Assembly (NCBI GenBank): GCA_009869945.1
Contig: WIXG01000046.1
Location: 248,001-312,000, forward strand
Source: Mesaphorura yosii
Taxonomy: Eukaryota > Arthropoda > Collembola > Poduromorpha > Tullbergiidae
Length of the DNA stretch: 64,000 nucleotides
Direction: 5' to 3'
Below, in pieces: positions 23,501-34,589 of this stretch. The notes beneath the pieces were generated by a model, which worked only from the letters and a program-made list of their open reading frames with translations, was not told the DNA's origin and made no database searches. Each line of letters starts with the position of its first letter. Position 1 is the first letter of the stretch. Position numbers and translations under genes: made by a program.

Positions 23501-26500
23501 TCCACGTTCTTAATGAGAAGAGTTACGTCTTCATTGTCTTGAATCAGTTTGTAATTCGGGGAGCTGAAAATATCGATCTCTTGCGCGGAGTCTTTGTGAT
23601 ACCATTTAAGCGTGGGACGAGGAAACCCATCCACTTTCAACTCCAGCATTGCCGATCCATTCAAATTAACCTCGATTGGTGTCAGTTCAGTAATTACACA
23701 AGGGGCCTTGGGCTCCTTGAGTAGCTGATGGACAGCGCCTTGGACAGTCAACTCAGCACTGCAAGATATCCTGCCAGAACTGGTGGTTCCCACACAAGTG
23801 TACAACCCAGCATCACCAGGATCCACATGCTGAAACAACAAGGCGAGACTCTGATCTTCGTCTCTGAAGTGTACCTTGAAGCGCTCCTCGGGAGAGAAAA
23901 TGTGACCGTCTTTGAACCATTGAAAGCACGCTTCCGCCGAGGTGTCACCTTCATCAGGCATTTTCAGCTGCTTTTCAACTGTGATCGTATTCCCGAAATT
24001 AATGCCTTGCAACCCAGCATTTCGTCTTAGACTTACCAACTACTTTTATGTCCGACTGAAACTCGTCCTTTCCGTACATGTTTTTCGCGACGCCTGTTGA
24101 ATTTAAATATGAAAGTTAACAAAGAATCATTGTTTCCAGATATAATGCCGCAAATAAGATTACATTTGTAAGTTCCACCGTCCTCGGGTTTGATGTCGTC
24201 TATTATTAACTCTTCGCCATCAAAAACATGATTAGTGTCATTCTTCAGCAGAACGCCGTCTTTAAATCTGCATTGCATGAATGAAATGAAATGAAGTGTC
24301 TCATACTGGTGAAACTTTCATACAGGCGAAACGACCAAAACGGCTTTACATTTCTAATTGTGGATCCGGGTCACCCTTGGCATGAATCATTAAGCAGACT
24401 GTGCTGCCTTCTATCAGCTCAGTGTCAGTGAATTTCACAATGAATGTTGGTTTGTTCTCCTGGGCCTTTTGCTCCCTCTCTTCCGGTGTCACTACAATTC
24501 AAGCGGACCCCATTTAGGAAGTTAGTTTATCCGTTAACTTTGTGATAATGCAGAATGGCTTACTTTCATGAACCACGAGTTGTCCCGAGCACATAGCTTG
24601 TTTAGTTCCATCTGCGTCGACAACTCGCGCTAAATAAGTCAAAGAAGAAGTAAATTTGAGTCCAAACGGCAAGAGTTGAATATTGAATATCGTTTGGCAC
24701 TAACCTGAGTAAAGCCCGCTGTCTTCATCTCGGCAGTTGAGTAAAACGAGCTTGTGATTATTCTGCAGAGTTGTGATTTTCACACGATCTGCCAGTCGAT
24801 CATCCAATGGACGGTTGTCCTTCAACCATGTTACCACAGCCGACGCTCGGGTTTTAACCTGAAACGTGGCGGAGTCTCCAGCTAATTTGATCAGAATCTG
24901 AATTAATAAGTTGTCCAATTCATAGTTTCATTTATAGCTGAGAGTGCTTACGTTCGACCTGTGTTGACCTGACCGGTGTTTGAATTAGCTCCGAGACAGA
25001 TGAACGACGTGAACCCGCCATACTGGATTTTGATTCTGATCTTTTTTGAGAAACGTTGATAATGGAAGTGCTACTCGAACTTTGTTGTAATTGGCCTTTG
25101 TTTACGTCTGATTTTCCATTCTGTACTAAATCTGTAGATTCCTCAACTTGCTTTGGTGAATCGCATTTGTTTTCGTCCTATTTCAATGAAGCGAATGATG
25201 AACGTCACAAAATGCGACGGGCAGATCGAGAGCCAGGAAATTCTAACCTTTGAGTTTGCTTGATACTGTGTTCCCCTGAATTCATCACGAATCTGTTCAG
25301 CTTCTGCAGTAGGTTTGGCAGGTACTCGAGCAAAGGATTCGGATGCACTGTCTTTGCTTTGGAGGTCCTCAGTCGGGTCTGTATCCTCTGAATTCCTTTC
25401 TAGGACTGTACTCAGTTCTGAAGTGTCAGGTTTGGAGCAACGTCTCGATTCGACACGAGCGTTATCAGCTTGAGTTGCTAAATAAATATTCGTTTTTACA
25501 ATTTCAAGCAAACCTACATTCCAACAGCAATAAGGATTGGAACTACTTGAAGAAGTTGAAATGTTCTTGAACCAATCGGTCGTTATCACGGTAGACACAT
25601 TCTGTAACGTGTACTTTGCAGCACCAGCATTCAACTCAAATGACGCAACGTGATCCTGTTGATATTCTACGTTTCCAACTTCCGCGTTGGACAACTAAGT
25701 CACAGCAAAATGGCAATCAATGGTGTTAGTTGTTACCTTGTTTCGATATGTAACGTGTGGGGACGCGTACCTTGATAAGGTCCTTTGCAATGAAGATTGA
25801 TCGCTCAGGAGAAACGCGGCGAACCTTAGTCACTAAAATACTGTCCTTGAAAAGGAATAAGTATCTCTCTTGAGTCTTTCCAGTTGCCTGGTGTGTAACA
25901 CTGAACCAATCCTAATTGGCACCACAAAGAAATGTACTGCTAAGGCACTACTAGCCGTAGAGCCAAGCACAAGCCCAGTTTAGCACCTACGTGTTTAACT
26001 AGCTTTCCAAGCTTTCGTATATCTCCAGAGAACCCTTCGATCGATTGCAGAAAGTCGTCGTTCCTGCTTGGCTCCAAAGTTTCGATAAAGTCTACGGCAC
26101 GATTCAGATCCTGATGCGGGGACAGCGAGTGGAGATCAGAAAGTATTACTTTGTAGTCGACTAGCCGCTGAATGGGCAGGTGAAGCTGAGAAACCAATTG
26201 TTGCTTCGAATCTTTTGACAAGTCCTGGAAAGCAGTTGAACAACACTTAAAGTTTAACACTAACTAGGCACTGGTTAGTCACAGGCTGCACTGCAACCTG
26301 CTATCCCCGAGATGGGTTTACAAAGAGCAGAGGCTGAAGTATTCGGGTAACGTGATATACCCTTGGCCTACATACAACGTACAACTACAGTGCACGAAGA
26401 TGACGAGAAATGCGAAAAATTCTCTTGCCTTTCTCGAAACTCTCACCCAGCTTTCAGCTTTCGTTGGCTCTCAGCAAGACATTTTCGCAAGACCAGATTT

Positions 26501-29500
26501 TGGGCTGGTTAAGCCAAATATAGAAGCGATACTATTATTAGATTCTGAGCGTAATGAGCATGATTAGAAATGTGCCAAAGTAAATCCGCATGTGAGTCAC
26601 AGCCGTGGAATGGAAATGAATGAACACTAGCCAACGATATTACTACATTGTCAACCGTAGTACGTAAAGCAACGTAACTGAAGGTGATGCGCATTTCCGC
26701 ATTCACTTGACTTCTGAGGGGCAACCTTACTACAAAGGTTTTCTTCTTTCACGCATTGTAAGTTCAAATGTATAGGAATTATTCGCCTATTCTCGAATAA
26801 ATGCGAGGTCGTTTCTCAAAAATTCATTGACGCAAATAAATCTTCCATCATCTCATTTCTTGTTCAGAAAAGAAATTAATACGACACTTACCTCTAAGAA
26901 ATCTCTCAGATCTTCATTTTGTTCAAGATACTCATTGACATGCAGCAAATGCTTGTAATACTGTAAATGCTTATCAAAATACCGTTCCTGAAAATATACA
27001 AGATGTCAGTGCCAACGAAAATGCTAACTATGAACTACGCGTCTAAACACATATTCTATAAAGCATCTCAATGATACTCCTCGCTGATACGCAATACGGC
27101 TTACCAGTCTCATGAATGTCCGCCCAATTGTTTTGGGTAGGTTATCCTCATCGTCAGCAGCATACTTTAGACCTTCCATCAATACTCTGAAATTGAGAAC
27201 GAAATCAGGGAAATTAGAAGTTATTCAGTGCATCTTAGGTTAATGTGATAACTGCACTTGCCCCTTGTGAAAGTCGAGGATATCATTCAGATTTCCGAAT
27301 ATGGAGTCCGCGTGATGTGAGAACCTGGATTTCACGAGAGGCTGGTAAAACGTTGCGTTAATTGCCTCGATATCCTGTATGAACTCCTTCTCAGTCTCTA
27401 TGAGTTCTTCCACAATATTTGAGCAAGTCACGGCTTCTCGCTTTATGCTGGACTGACTCGTCGACATTTCGAGGTTGGACTCAATCGCGTGTTCGATTCG
27501 TTTGGATATCAAGTGGTGATCCACGATCGCGTCAGACTCAGAGGATTCCTCTCCAAACGAAGCCCTTGACCCTGCATTCCGTTGTTGGTGGTTCTTTGGT
27601 GGCCGAACGGCGATCTTATGCTTGGCCACTGACGAGTCCAAGCAACCGGTGGAGCGGAGGCTGGAGTCAAAACTGGTGAAAGGCTTTGATTAGAGCTTAG
27701 CGTTAACAATGGAGAGATAAATAGAAAACACTGCACTTACAAGTCCTCATCTGCCTCAATTGGCGGGGTTTGCGGAAGCTCTGTGATGCTCACGAGGTGG
27801 TCAACATTTCTATCGCCTTGAATCTGTAGTAGTCAAAAATTAATTCATTACTAATTTATTGATTAGTTATTAGTGATGATTATCATTTCAGATCATGTAT
27901 AAAAAGTGAGAACAAAGGCGCCCGGACGTCGTAACAATTGCTTTCAATTTTGACAAATATCGTCACTCAATTCAATTCAAGATCGAAAGCGTTTGCTGCG
28001 TCGAGTATACCTCCACGGTGTTTGTAACCGAAGAACTGTGATTCGAGGTGTTATTCTGTGAGAAATTCTTCAATTGGATGCTCGGGCGGTGCGAGATAAC
28101 AGAATTCTTAACAAGACTGCTGCATATGGCTGGCATGGCAGTTAATTTTTCACTTCCTTCATATTTTGCACTTGTTTGTATTGGAACCGACATTGTACTC
28201 AATTCATTTTCAATGAGGAGTTGTATTTCTTGATTCAACAGATCACTGTAATCGTAATCTGCAATTTCAGTCGCATTTTCAAGCACAGTCGATGTGTCGA
28301 GATGGTCAAAGTGCTTCAAGTAATCTTTCGGTTGCACTGGCTTAATATTGAGATATTCTTCTGAGTCACTGGAGTCTTCGATGAGTCCATTGTTGAACTC
28401 GGTGTCAAATCCTTGCACAAGAATGGACCACTTCATGGCACCTTCACCACTTTGGGCACGTTTCTCGTTCTCGACAATCATGTCTTCGGCAATAAAATGG
28501 AGTCCCTCATCAGTGGAAACAATTTTTGAGCCATAGAATTTTAGACCACTGTCAGACTTCTCAACCTTGCCCGGCACGAAATGGACATCGTCGTTGATTT
28601 GAAAGACGATGCCAGGGACGAATTTCAAGATGCCCTCAGAATTATGCCCTTTTGTGTGCAAAATTTGTCCAGGGATGAAAACTGGCTTGGCCATCCCTTC
28701 AACGTTGATCAACTGGCCAGGTATGAATCTGCAAAATAAGGGCAAGTTGTGAAATGAATGAATTACTCAATGCATTGAATTAACTTTTGTAATATGAAGG
28801 GCTCACCTGGGACCAAATGTTTTGGTCTTCATAATTTGTCCCGGAATCAGTTTACCGTTCAAGTACTGACAAGACGCGACCGGTGTGCTAGGAGTCTGAG
28901 GCACGAGCATGTGTTTGTCGTCGTAGTCCTTTGGCGAAAATGTGAATGGCGATGGCGTTGCTTTCGTGGACGCCGGTTCCAGGCCTAGTTTCAGGTTCTT
29001 TCTGTCGAACATTTTCCGTATTCTCTCGACTTTGTCCAAGTCAGGCTCAATTTTGGCCAGAGCATCCAGCTCTTCTTGGTCCGCATTTGAATTTAATGTT
29101 TCGAATTTGCTCTTGCGGGAGAGTAGCTGGTGCGCTTGCGAAGGGCCGGCTCCAGGCTTGACAGACTCGAAAGGCATACTAGAACCGTTGAACGTGTTGG
29201 ACGTCTCCCAGCGTTGTTTATTTTTTCGCATGATTTGCACAGTCTTCGAGTCTCGTGAGATTCTCATGTCAGTAATGCCACCGTTCACAATCATTTCCTC
29301 CATCGTAGGAGGCAGAAGCAGCACGAGATCACGAATTTTATAAAAATATTCAATGTCGGCTCGATCTCCGACCCGATAAGTGTTGACCCCATTGAGGTCA
29401 CTGTACAAGACAGACGGCGGCTTAAGCAGATAGTAAAGCGGAATGTAATTTGGTTTTTGTGACAGCTTTTTGGCTTCCGCAGGAGAAATTGGAGGAAGAA

Positions 29501-30990
29501 GTGGAAAATAATTGTGACACTTCGGAATGAATTTTGATTTGCCAGTAATTTTGCAGATTTCGACGGATTGGAGAGACATTGTGTCAAAATCGTCGTGGTC
29601 CACTAACAGCAGGATCAAGCAAGGAAAGGTCCTAATAGAGGCCTAATGGGAAGGTGTGCCGTAGAGAAACGAAAAGGAAGGAGCACTACCGCAACAAATC
29701 GCACCGCACGTCAGGCAGCACTTGAGCGAATGACGCAGGAGGAAGTTCATTCCAGCGGGCAGACACTCTAAAGCAAATGCGATCATAGTCATACGCATTA
29801 GCATTCGGTGTAACAAAATGACTGTCTTTACAGGAAGAAAAAGCATAGAATCTAATTGCATGAAAGAAACTGAAACTGAAAGGGAACTGAAGAACCGCCT
29901 GGCGATAAAGGTATTTAAATAGAAACATAATCAACGCTTTAGTGCTGTCTGCTGACGGTAGTGGCATGTGGATGGTGTGCGGGTACGGGCGCAAGAAGAG
30001 CGTAAAAGCATATTGGCTAAAATTAGAGTTGTGAATCAAGAGATCTAAAAATAGCCCAGTTATGTCAGAAAGAACCACGGCAGGAAGATCATGCATCATA
30101 ACTCAAGGAAATTACAATTTCATTTCACGGTGGTGGTGACGTTGATGTGGATCATTGATGGATTTGCAAAAGACAGAAAGAAGGGATTTGGCGAATTGGC
30201 GGCTGAAATGATGGCGGAATTTGTTCGACGGGTTAGATCAAGCTGCATAGCGAACTACGTTTTTCTTTGTTTAATCGAGAGGTCAAATACCTATCAAAGA
30301 TATTTCTTGCCTCTTGGCACTCCGAAGTGTGTAGTCAAGCGAGATCAGGGAGAGTTTCCAAGAATCGAATGAAAAATATCGCAGAAAGTACGCGTCGGGC
30401 TGAATGAAATAATGAAATTGCCTTGCCGCTTCGTATTGGATATCTGCCCAAACTATTGGCAAAGACGGAGAACGAATCGAATACAGATTGGATAGAAATA
30501 TGAAGTCTCACTTTTCATTTTCCATTTTGCAAATGGCAAGCCCGGCTACGTAATACTGATCCTGCCACTGATCTCTCACACTTAATGAACTGGCTGAACT
30601 TGGATAGTGTAGATATACCGCCCAGTGTAGAATTGCTGATGGAATTCTAGTCTAGACCGGATATTGATTTACGAATTATAGCACGGTTCTTCGAGGACAC
30701 TTACTTCGCTTTTGTAGCATCCGCCTCCACTTCCACCTCTTTGACCGCCATATTCGACATATGCCGATGATGAGTACGAGTTTCCGGATACACCTGAAAC
30801 AAATAAGAAATTAGAGAAATAGTAATTTTTGTACAGCGTTCTTGATGAATTGCATCCGTGCGCTGGACTTGCCTTCCTGGTAAGTTGCAGAGGAAAATTG
30901 CGAAGTTCGGGTTGCCGGTTCATCGCCGAAACGGACACTTGAATGACTGAATTCCTGGACATGGGAAATTTTAGTAATTCTTCTCGACAT
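14502..30990 (-). CDS. Unc-89: Obscurin/Unc-89, giant muscle RhoGEF-Ig-kinase protein
   Basis: About 38 exons close in frame to 3456 residues. Limits, 5' to 3': 30990-30873, 30793-30705, 27823-27741, 27672-27262, 27186-27105, 26987-26892, 26224-25991, 25911-25771, 25694-25248, 25177-24959, 24897-24705, 24629-24564, 24491-24350, 24267-24164, 24093-24037, 23978-23309, 23247-22532, 22462-22072, 22007-21569, 21503-21245, 21183-21072, 20999-20701, 20573-19804, 19742-19678, 19600-19415, 19339-17572, 17495-17235, 17141-16922, 16846-16642, 16561-16420, 16348-16195, 16138-16000, 15932-15829, 15764-15358, 15287-15101, 15038-14807, 14734-14629, 14558-14502. Order: DH, PH, about 17 Ig, Fn3, 2 Ig, kinase 1, linker, Ig, kinase 2. 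Obscurin organises the sarcomere M-band and signals through Rho (family knowledge). The two first exons join the rest by phase only; a start at 29579 is the alternative. Confidence 0.88.
14629..15620 (-). other. Obscurin kinase domain 2, strongly degenerate pseudokinase
   Basis: The fold is traceable from CRIGFNGKKELGVIYKEKF through ILDGLRYLHWRGF to APELQSG and DIWSLGVLLYILLSGVSPF. The catalytic loop is FALLNLHPSTILL (Asp replaced by Asn, Lys by His, metal-binding Asn by Thr) and DFG is DFS. The glycine loop is not recognisable. It is even less likely than kinase 1 to be active. The protein ends about 50 residues after the domain. Confidence 0.85.
16922..17940 (-). other. Obscurin kinase domain 1, predicted pseudokinase
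   Basis: The N-lobe has a glycine loop (IGRGTQGITY), the ATP lysine (YAGKRM) and a helix-C Glu (RNERSI). The catalytic loop reads IAHLGLNLRDVLL where HRDLKxxN is expected, so the catalytic Asp, Lys and Asn are all replaced. DFG (IIDFGLA) and the APE-like VSPEI with DIWAVGVITHLLLSG are kept. It therefore probably binds partners, and perhaps ATP, but should not transfer phosphate. Confidence 0.85.
18650..18990 (-). other. Obscurin fibronectin type III domain
   Basis: PDKPIISVMTDRRLTLSWKP begins it; the Trp-containing B strand, YTIEMCE, and the LTPGRDYKFRIRVENKYG F-G strand are typical Fn3 features. It lies just before the last two Ig domains that lead into kinase 1. Confidence 0.85.
19030..24897 (-). 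other. Obscurin tandem Ig (I-set) array, about 17 domains
   Basis: Successive 90-100 residue units show the I-set pattern: a P-x-F/I start, a Trp in strand C (for example TIKWYKDGK, NIKWFKDG, VSWFKDGKQ) and D-x-G-x-Y near the end (DAGQY, DAGSYSC, DSGLYS). Some units lack one of the two cysteines, which is usual for muscle intracellular Ig. The unit near 23,700-23,980 has a shortened N-terminal strand. Confidence 0.85.
25580..27430 (-). other. Obscurin DH-PH (RhoGEF) module
   Basis: The DH domain starts at NIVEELIETEKEFIQDIEAI, passes FHKG/VLMEGLKYAADD, ERYFDKHLQYYKHLL and LHLPIQRLVDYKVILSDL (the conserved H8-like helix), and ends near KLGKLVKH. The PH domain follows: WFSVTHQATGKTQERYLFLF, DSILVTKVRRV and a final helix ITTDWFKNIS. 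Such pairs load GTP on Rho-family GTPases. An SH3 domain, which precedes DH in fly and worm obscurin, is not seen upstream. Confidence 0.88.
26225..26891 (-). other. Long intron inside the obscurin DH domain
   Basis: 667 bases against a usual 60-90 in this gene. I found no conserved coding exon in it. Confidence 0.4.
27855..27860 (-). terminator. Poly(A) signal for the PG-repeat ORF
   Basis: Minus-strand AATAAA 112 bases past the TGA and just upstream of the obscurin exon acceptor at 27823. Confidence 0.4.
27972..29579 (-). CDS. PG-repeat protein, nested gene or alternative obscurin 5' end
   Basis: Two exons, 29579-28807 and 28728-27972, give 509 residues with their own ATG and TGA. The N-terminal 230 residues are unrecognised (MSLQSVEICKITGKSKFIP..., charged helix KIEPDLDKVERIRKMF). 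Then come at least five short repeats built on LIPGQ, FIPGQ, FIPGQ, FVPG and FVPGK every 15-20 residues, an acidic stretch and a Ser/Asn-rich tail. A minus-strand AATAAA at 27855 suits a transcript ending here. A weak donor at GAG|GTATAC (28010) could instead join this ORF in phase to the obscurin exon at 27823, so it may be an isoform. It sits inside obscurin's first large intron on the same strand, which suggests muscle expression (inference). The acceptor TTAG just before the ATG points to a 5' UTR exon. Confidence 0.65.
28540..28865 (-). repeat. Tandem (F/L)(I/V)PGQ protein repeats
   Basis: Five degenerate units, each a hydrophobic-PG turn followed by a beta-like strand and a Gly or Lys-rich loop. 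The spacing of 15-20 residues suggests stacked beta hairpins. The DNA units are diverged, so the duplication is old. Confidence 0.7.
30705..30990 (-). other. Proposed obscurin first coding exons
   Basis: ATG at 30990 opens MSRRITKISHVQEFSHSSVRF; exon 1 ends at 30873 with a GC donor (GAAG|GCAAGT) and exon 2 (30793-30705) encodes a Ser/Tyr/Gly-rich segment ending CYKSE before a strong donor GAA|GTAAGT. The phase is 0, which fits obscurin exon 27823 but not the acceptor near 29600. It could alternatively belong to an unrelated small gene. Confidence 0.55.
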
Positions 30991-32883
30991 CACGATCTAC
31001 CATAAAGACGTGGTCGACGAACGACACAATACAACGAGAAATTATAAACGACTGATTCTTGAATTTTGATCAATTACTGGCATACGGACCGACGACTGCC
31101 ACGCGGCTAGTCGGCAAGTTGAACACTTGTAACTGAAACCGTGTGATTATTTACATGAACGCCAAAACAGCATCCATTCTCATTTCACGTTATTTTTATT
31201 CTTCCGAGATTTTCAACTGCATGCATCTGGCAAGAGCCATATTCGAGAATGTGTGCAGCGTGTTTACAGTTTTCGGTTTTTAGGTGAACATTTGCTCTAA
31301 TTCTGTTCTGGCTTCGTCATCATCTCCGAATCTCCGGCCAACCATCTTATTCATACCCATGGCGTGAAGACAGAGAGTATTCAAGTGCGTGGGTGAATGA
31401 TATTATAAAAGCTAAGAGTTTTAGAAGCGCAATGGAGTGCATAGCATCTCGGCGCCTGTAAAATGGGAAAACAGGCTGGATCCGTTGCATGAAATTGCAT
31501 TTACTTCAAAAAAGAATCGCATGCATCGATGCACCAGCCACATTGATAAAATTGTTCCTCGTGTACTTTCACCACTGAAAAGTGCAAAAGAGTGATGACG
31601 TGCACGGGGCACGGGACGATTGCAGTTATTTCTAATCATTAACTTACTTCATGCATGCGACCCACCCACAATGATAACCTGGATGCACTGAAACAACAGC
31701 GGATGGAGGCGGTCATTCGTTTCCAATTTACAAAGATCCGATACTCTGCTTTCCGCCCAAATGTCAATATCTAACAGGTGCACGAAGCATGAGTCCAGAC
31801 ATATTCTGTGTTGTGCTGTGTACTAGAATTTACGAGCAAGACATTATTATCCTCAATCAATCTCCATCGAATGGGCGGTGGGTTAAATGCGGTACAACAT
31901 AAATGTGAGCAATTGAGAATTCCATTCCTGTGGTCACTCTTGATGGTACTGCGGCCTGTGGTGTGGTATATATCATTTGCGAATATGCACAGAGTTCCAC
32001 TATTTTGTGAGAAGGAAAAAGGATGTTGACAGTTCTCGCAATAAACTCCAACTAGCCTGTGGCAGTGGCACTCGACTGGTCTGTCCAATAGTAGGTCTAC
32101 CAGTCTGTCTGCCTTTCCCTTCCCTCCAGTCCTCAAACAATTGATATTCAATCAAGAATGAGATTACCCACGGTGAAAGTGTAGCGAAATCCTCTCAAAT
32201 AATCTGGCCCTAAGTGAAAATTGAAAATGGATAAAATTACGCATTAGTGACAGCTTTGGAAATCATATCATTGATCATCGAAGTGATCGAAAGCAGTTGA
32301 GTACAAATTATATTCTACACAAAATCATCGCCGGTTCAAACCAGCATTTGGTGGTCAAACGGAAGGTAGTTTAATACGCTCTTTGCTTGAATTTCTGTCA
32401 TCTCATCAATGAATGTCTTGAGCTGTCTTGATCTTCTAGCAAACGTTAGTAGATTGTGGTGAATTCAAAGAGGCGTCTGTCGCGAATCAATTTGGGTGAG
32501 TTCATTTGCAAATTGATGACACACCTTCATGCCAAGCCTAAGCCTCTGATGAAGTGAATTAAGTGCTTAATTTTTATGACAGGACGGTCTTAACACTTAA
32601 CGTATTCCTTGCATGCATTATTTAGATTTTTATGTACCTATTAAAACTTTGCATAGTGTTATGTCACGATTTTAAACCACGAACATTGCTGATCGTGATG
32701 ACTGTATTCAAATCAGGCAGCCACAGTTCTGACTGTAGTAACTCACGGAGAAGTTTAGTTTTCACCATCAAAGCGTTCGAGCTGTTTAAGAGTCCCTTCT
32801 AGCGCTGTAATGTGACTTGTTGGCGAATGTGTGTGAATATTTTTAATAACTGAACCTATTGGTTTCACATTTCACAGACAAAC
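30991..32883. other. Intergenic region between obscurin and SNAP-25
   Basis: 1.9 kb between divergent genes, with no coding exon supported. A 3' splice site (TTTCACATTTCACAG, ending 32877) just before the SNAP-25 ATG implies a 5' UTR intron, so a non-coding first exon lies somewhere here. Confidence 0.45.
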
Positions 32884-34589
32884 ATGCCTGAATCAAGCAA
32901 AGGTTATGGCGGTGGCGGAGATGTGTCCGAACTCCAGGCCATCGAACAAAGGTCAAACCAGATCGTGGACGAGGTGAAAATAATTATGTCAACTGCTCAT
33001 ACGTTATTTCAATTAAGAATCAATGCTAAAATCAATGAATGCCTTTCTCATTCAGTCGCTGGAGAGTACACGACGGATGCTCGCCCTTGCTGAGGAAGTA
33101 AGTACGTTTTCGCTACGGGCGAGATTAGGGACTGAACTGAATAGAAGGCCATTACATCTAGTGAGAAACTCGTTTTAGGATGCTCGGTAATGATGCTAAC
33201 TGATATATTGAACGAACAACTAACTTCTGATCAGCGACCTTATTGTCAATATGACCTCTGTTCGGTGGCACCGTTTGGCAAGGGACTCCTCCGTTTACTA
33301 ATTATGCAGTTAGTGGATTCAAACTGGATCATTAACATAATTATTCCCGCATGAACCAACTTGTGTTACTTTTGAAGCCAATCATTTCTCTTTTTAAGAA
33401 GATATCAGACATGGTAGAGTATGCATGTCCGATACTTGAGGACATTTTGTCTAGAATTTTATTCTGAAGTTAAATTGATACTGCATTAATTGTATTTGTT
33501 TATTTAAACCACCGACGAATTTTGAATTTAATAGTTGAATGGGTAAACAAAACAGTTCATTTCATTTCTTCATTTGCAGTAGTGAACGATTTATTTTGCA
33601 AAATTAGCATGGAGCACGAAGATTTATTGCTAACTTTAATCCAGCCGTTCCGTTGCACTGAAACCCCTAATTCTATTCTTAGAGTCAAGATGCAGGAGCC
33701 AAAACGTTACACATGCTCGACCAACAGGGAGGTGAGCGCAAATCATTCCCAAAATTCTTCATTCATCATGCATCATAAATGCTAATTATCTTCTTTTAAT
33801 GTTCAGAACAATTGGATCGAATCGAGGACGGCATGGAACAGATTAATGCCGACATGAAGGAGGCGGAGAAAAATTTGACTGGTTAGTTGAATTGTTAAAT
33901 GCTGGGAAGTAATAGCTGGGTAGCGTTTGACGTTAAGTCTTTGTTCTTAGGAATGGAAAAGTGTTGTGGACTGTGTATACTTCCTTGCAGCAGGTAATTC
34001 GACTTGAATCGAAGTATCCAAATTCCAAGAACTTGAAGCGTGATACTGAAAGGTTATTAATTTTATCATAGAACCGCAGAGTTCAAGGAGGAGTCATCAA
34101 CATGGAAAAATAGCACGGACGGGAAAGATAAAGTGGTGAGCAACCAGCCCAGACTTGTGAAGGATGACAGAAATGGACAAGGTGCGTCTCAGCAGCCGCA
34201 AGGCGGGTATATTTCAAGGTAAATGGACTTGTCCAAGATCGAAATTGGAAACTTCTTGGCACGCGATGCTAAAGGTTATAATGCATTAAACACAGAATCA
34301 CGAACGACGCAAGGGAGGACGAAATGGAAGATAACTTGGGTCAGGTGTCAAACATAATTGGGAATTTGAAAAACATGGCCATTGATATGGGGTCAGAAAT
34401 AAGTAGCCAGAACCAACAAATCGACAGGATAAATGCGAAGGTAAAATAATTATGCCTCAATTGCAATTAAATTGCAATCCAAGGAAAGTGCAACCAATTT
34501 ACCAATATTTATCCTGTTTCTAGGCTGAATCAAACGAATTGAGAATTAACACCGCCAACGATCGAGCAGTGAAAATATTGAAGTCCTAA
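32884..34589 (+). CDS. SNAP25: SNAP-25, neuronal t-SNARE
   Basis: Eight exons (32884-32973, 33056-33097, 33683-33731, 33807-33881, 33951-33993, 34072-34218, 34296-34440, 34524-34589) give 218 residues. First SNARE motif: [21 protein letters not shown] to [20 protein letters not shown]. Linker: the palmitoylation cluster [10 protein letters not shown] with four Cys. Second SNARE motif: [20 protein letters not shown] to [15 protein letters not shown]. Both zero-layer Gln residues are present. With syntaxin and synaptobrevin it drives synaptic vesicle fusion (family knowledge). The N-terminus [13 protein letters not shown] is more Gly-rich than in vertebrates. The 14-codon second exon is small but in phase. 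Confidence 0.96.

Noticed and set aside
24006-24036. A 31-nt intron in obscurin (GTAAGT to GCAAG)
   Set aside because: It is in phase but implausibly short. The next acceptor (ATCACAG, ending at 23979) gives a 58-nt intron, also in phase, with an ATTAAT branch-like site.
25478-25517. A 40-nt GT-AG intron in the obscurin PH-linker exon
   Set aside because: Removing it breaks the frame, while reading through keeps 149 in-phase codons.
30091-30372. Plus-strand 93-codon ORF with a signal-peptide-like start
   Set aside because: It lies in the obscurin 5' intron; no recognisable family, splice partners or poly(A) signal.
29588-30705. Splicing the exon ending at 30705 onto the acceptor just before the PG-repeat ATG
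   Set aside because: Phase 0 onto that acceptor gives a frame that leaves the PG-repeat frame and hits a stop. The exon fits 27823 instead.
32310-32355. tRNA-like B box (GGTTCAAACC)
   Set aside because: No T-arm pairing, A box or acceptor stem around it.
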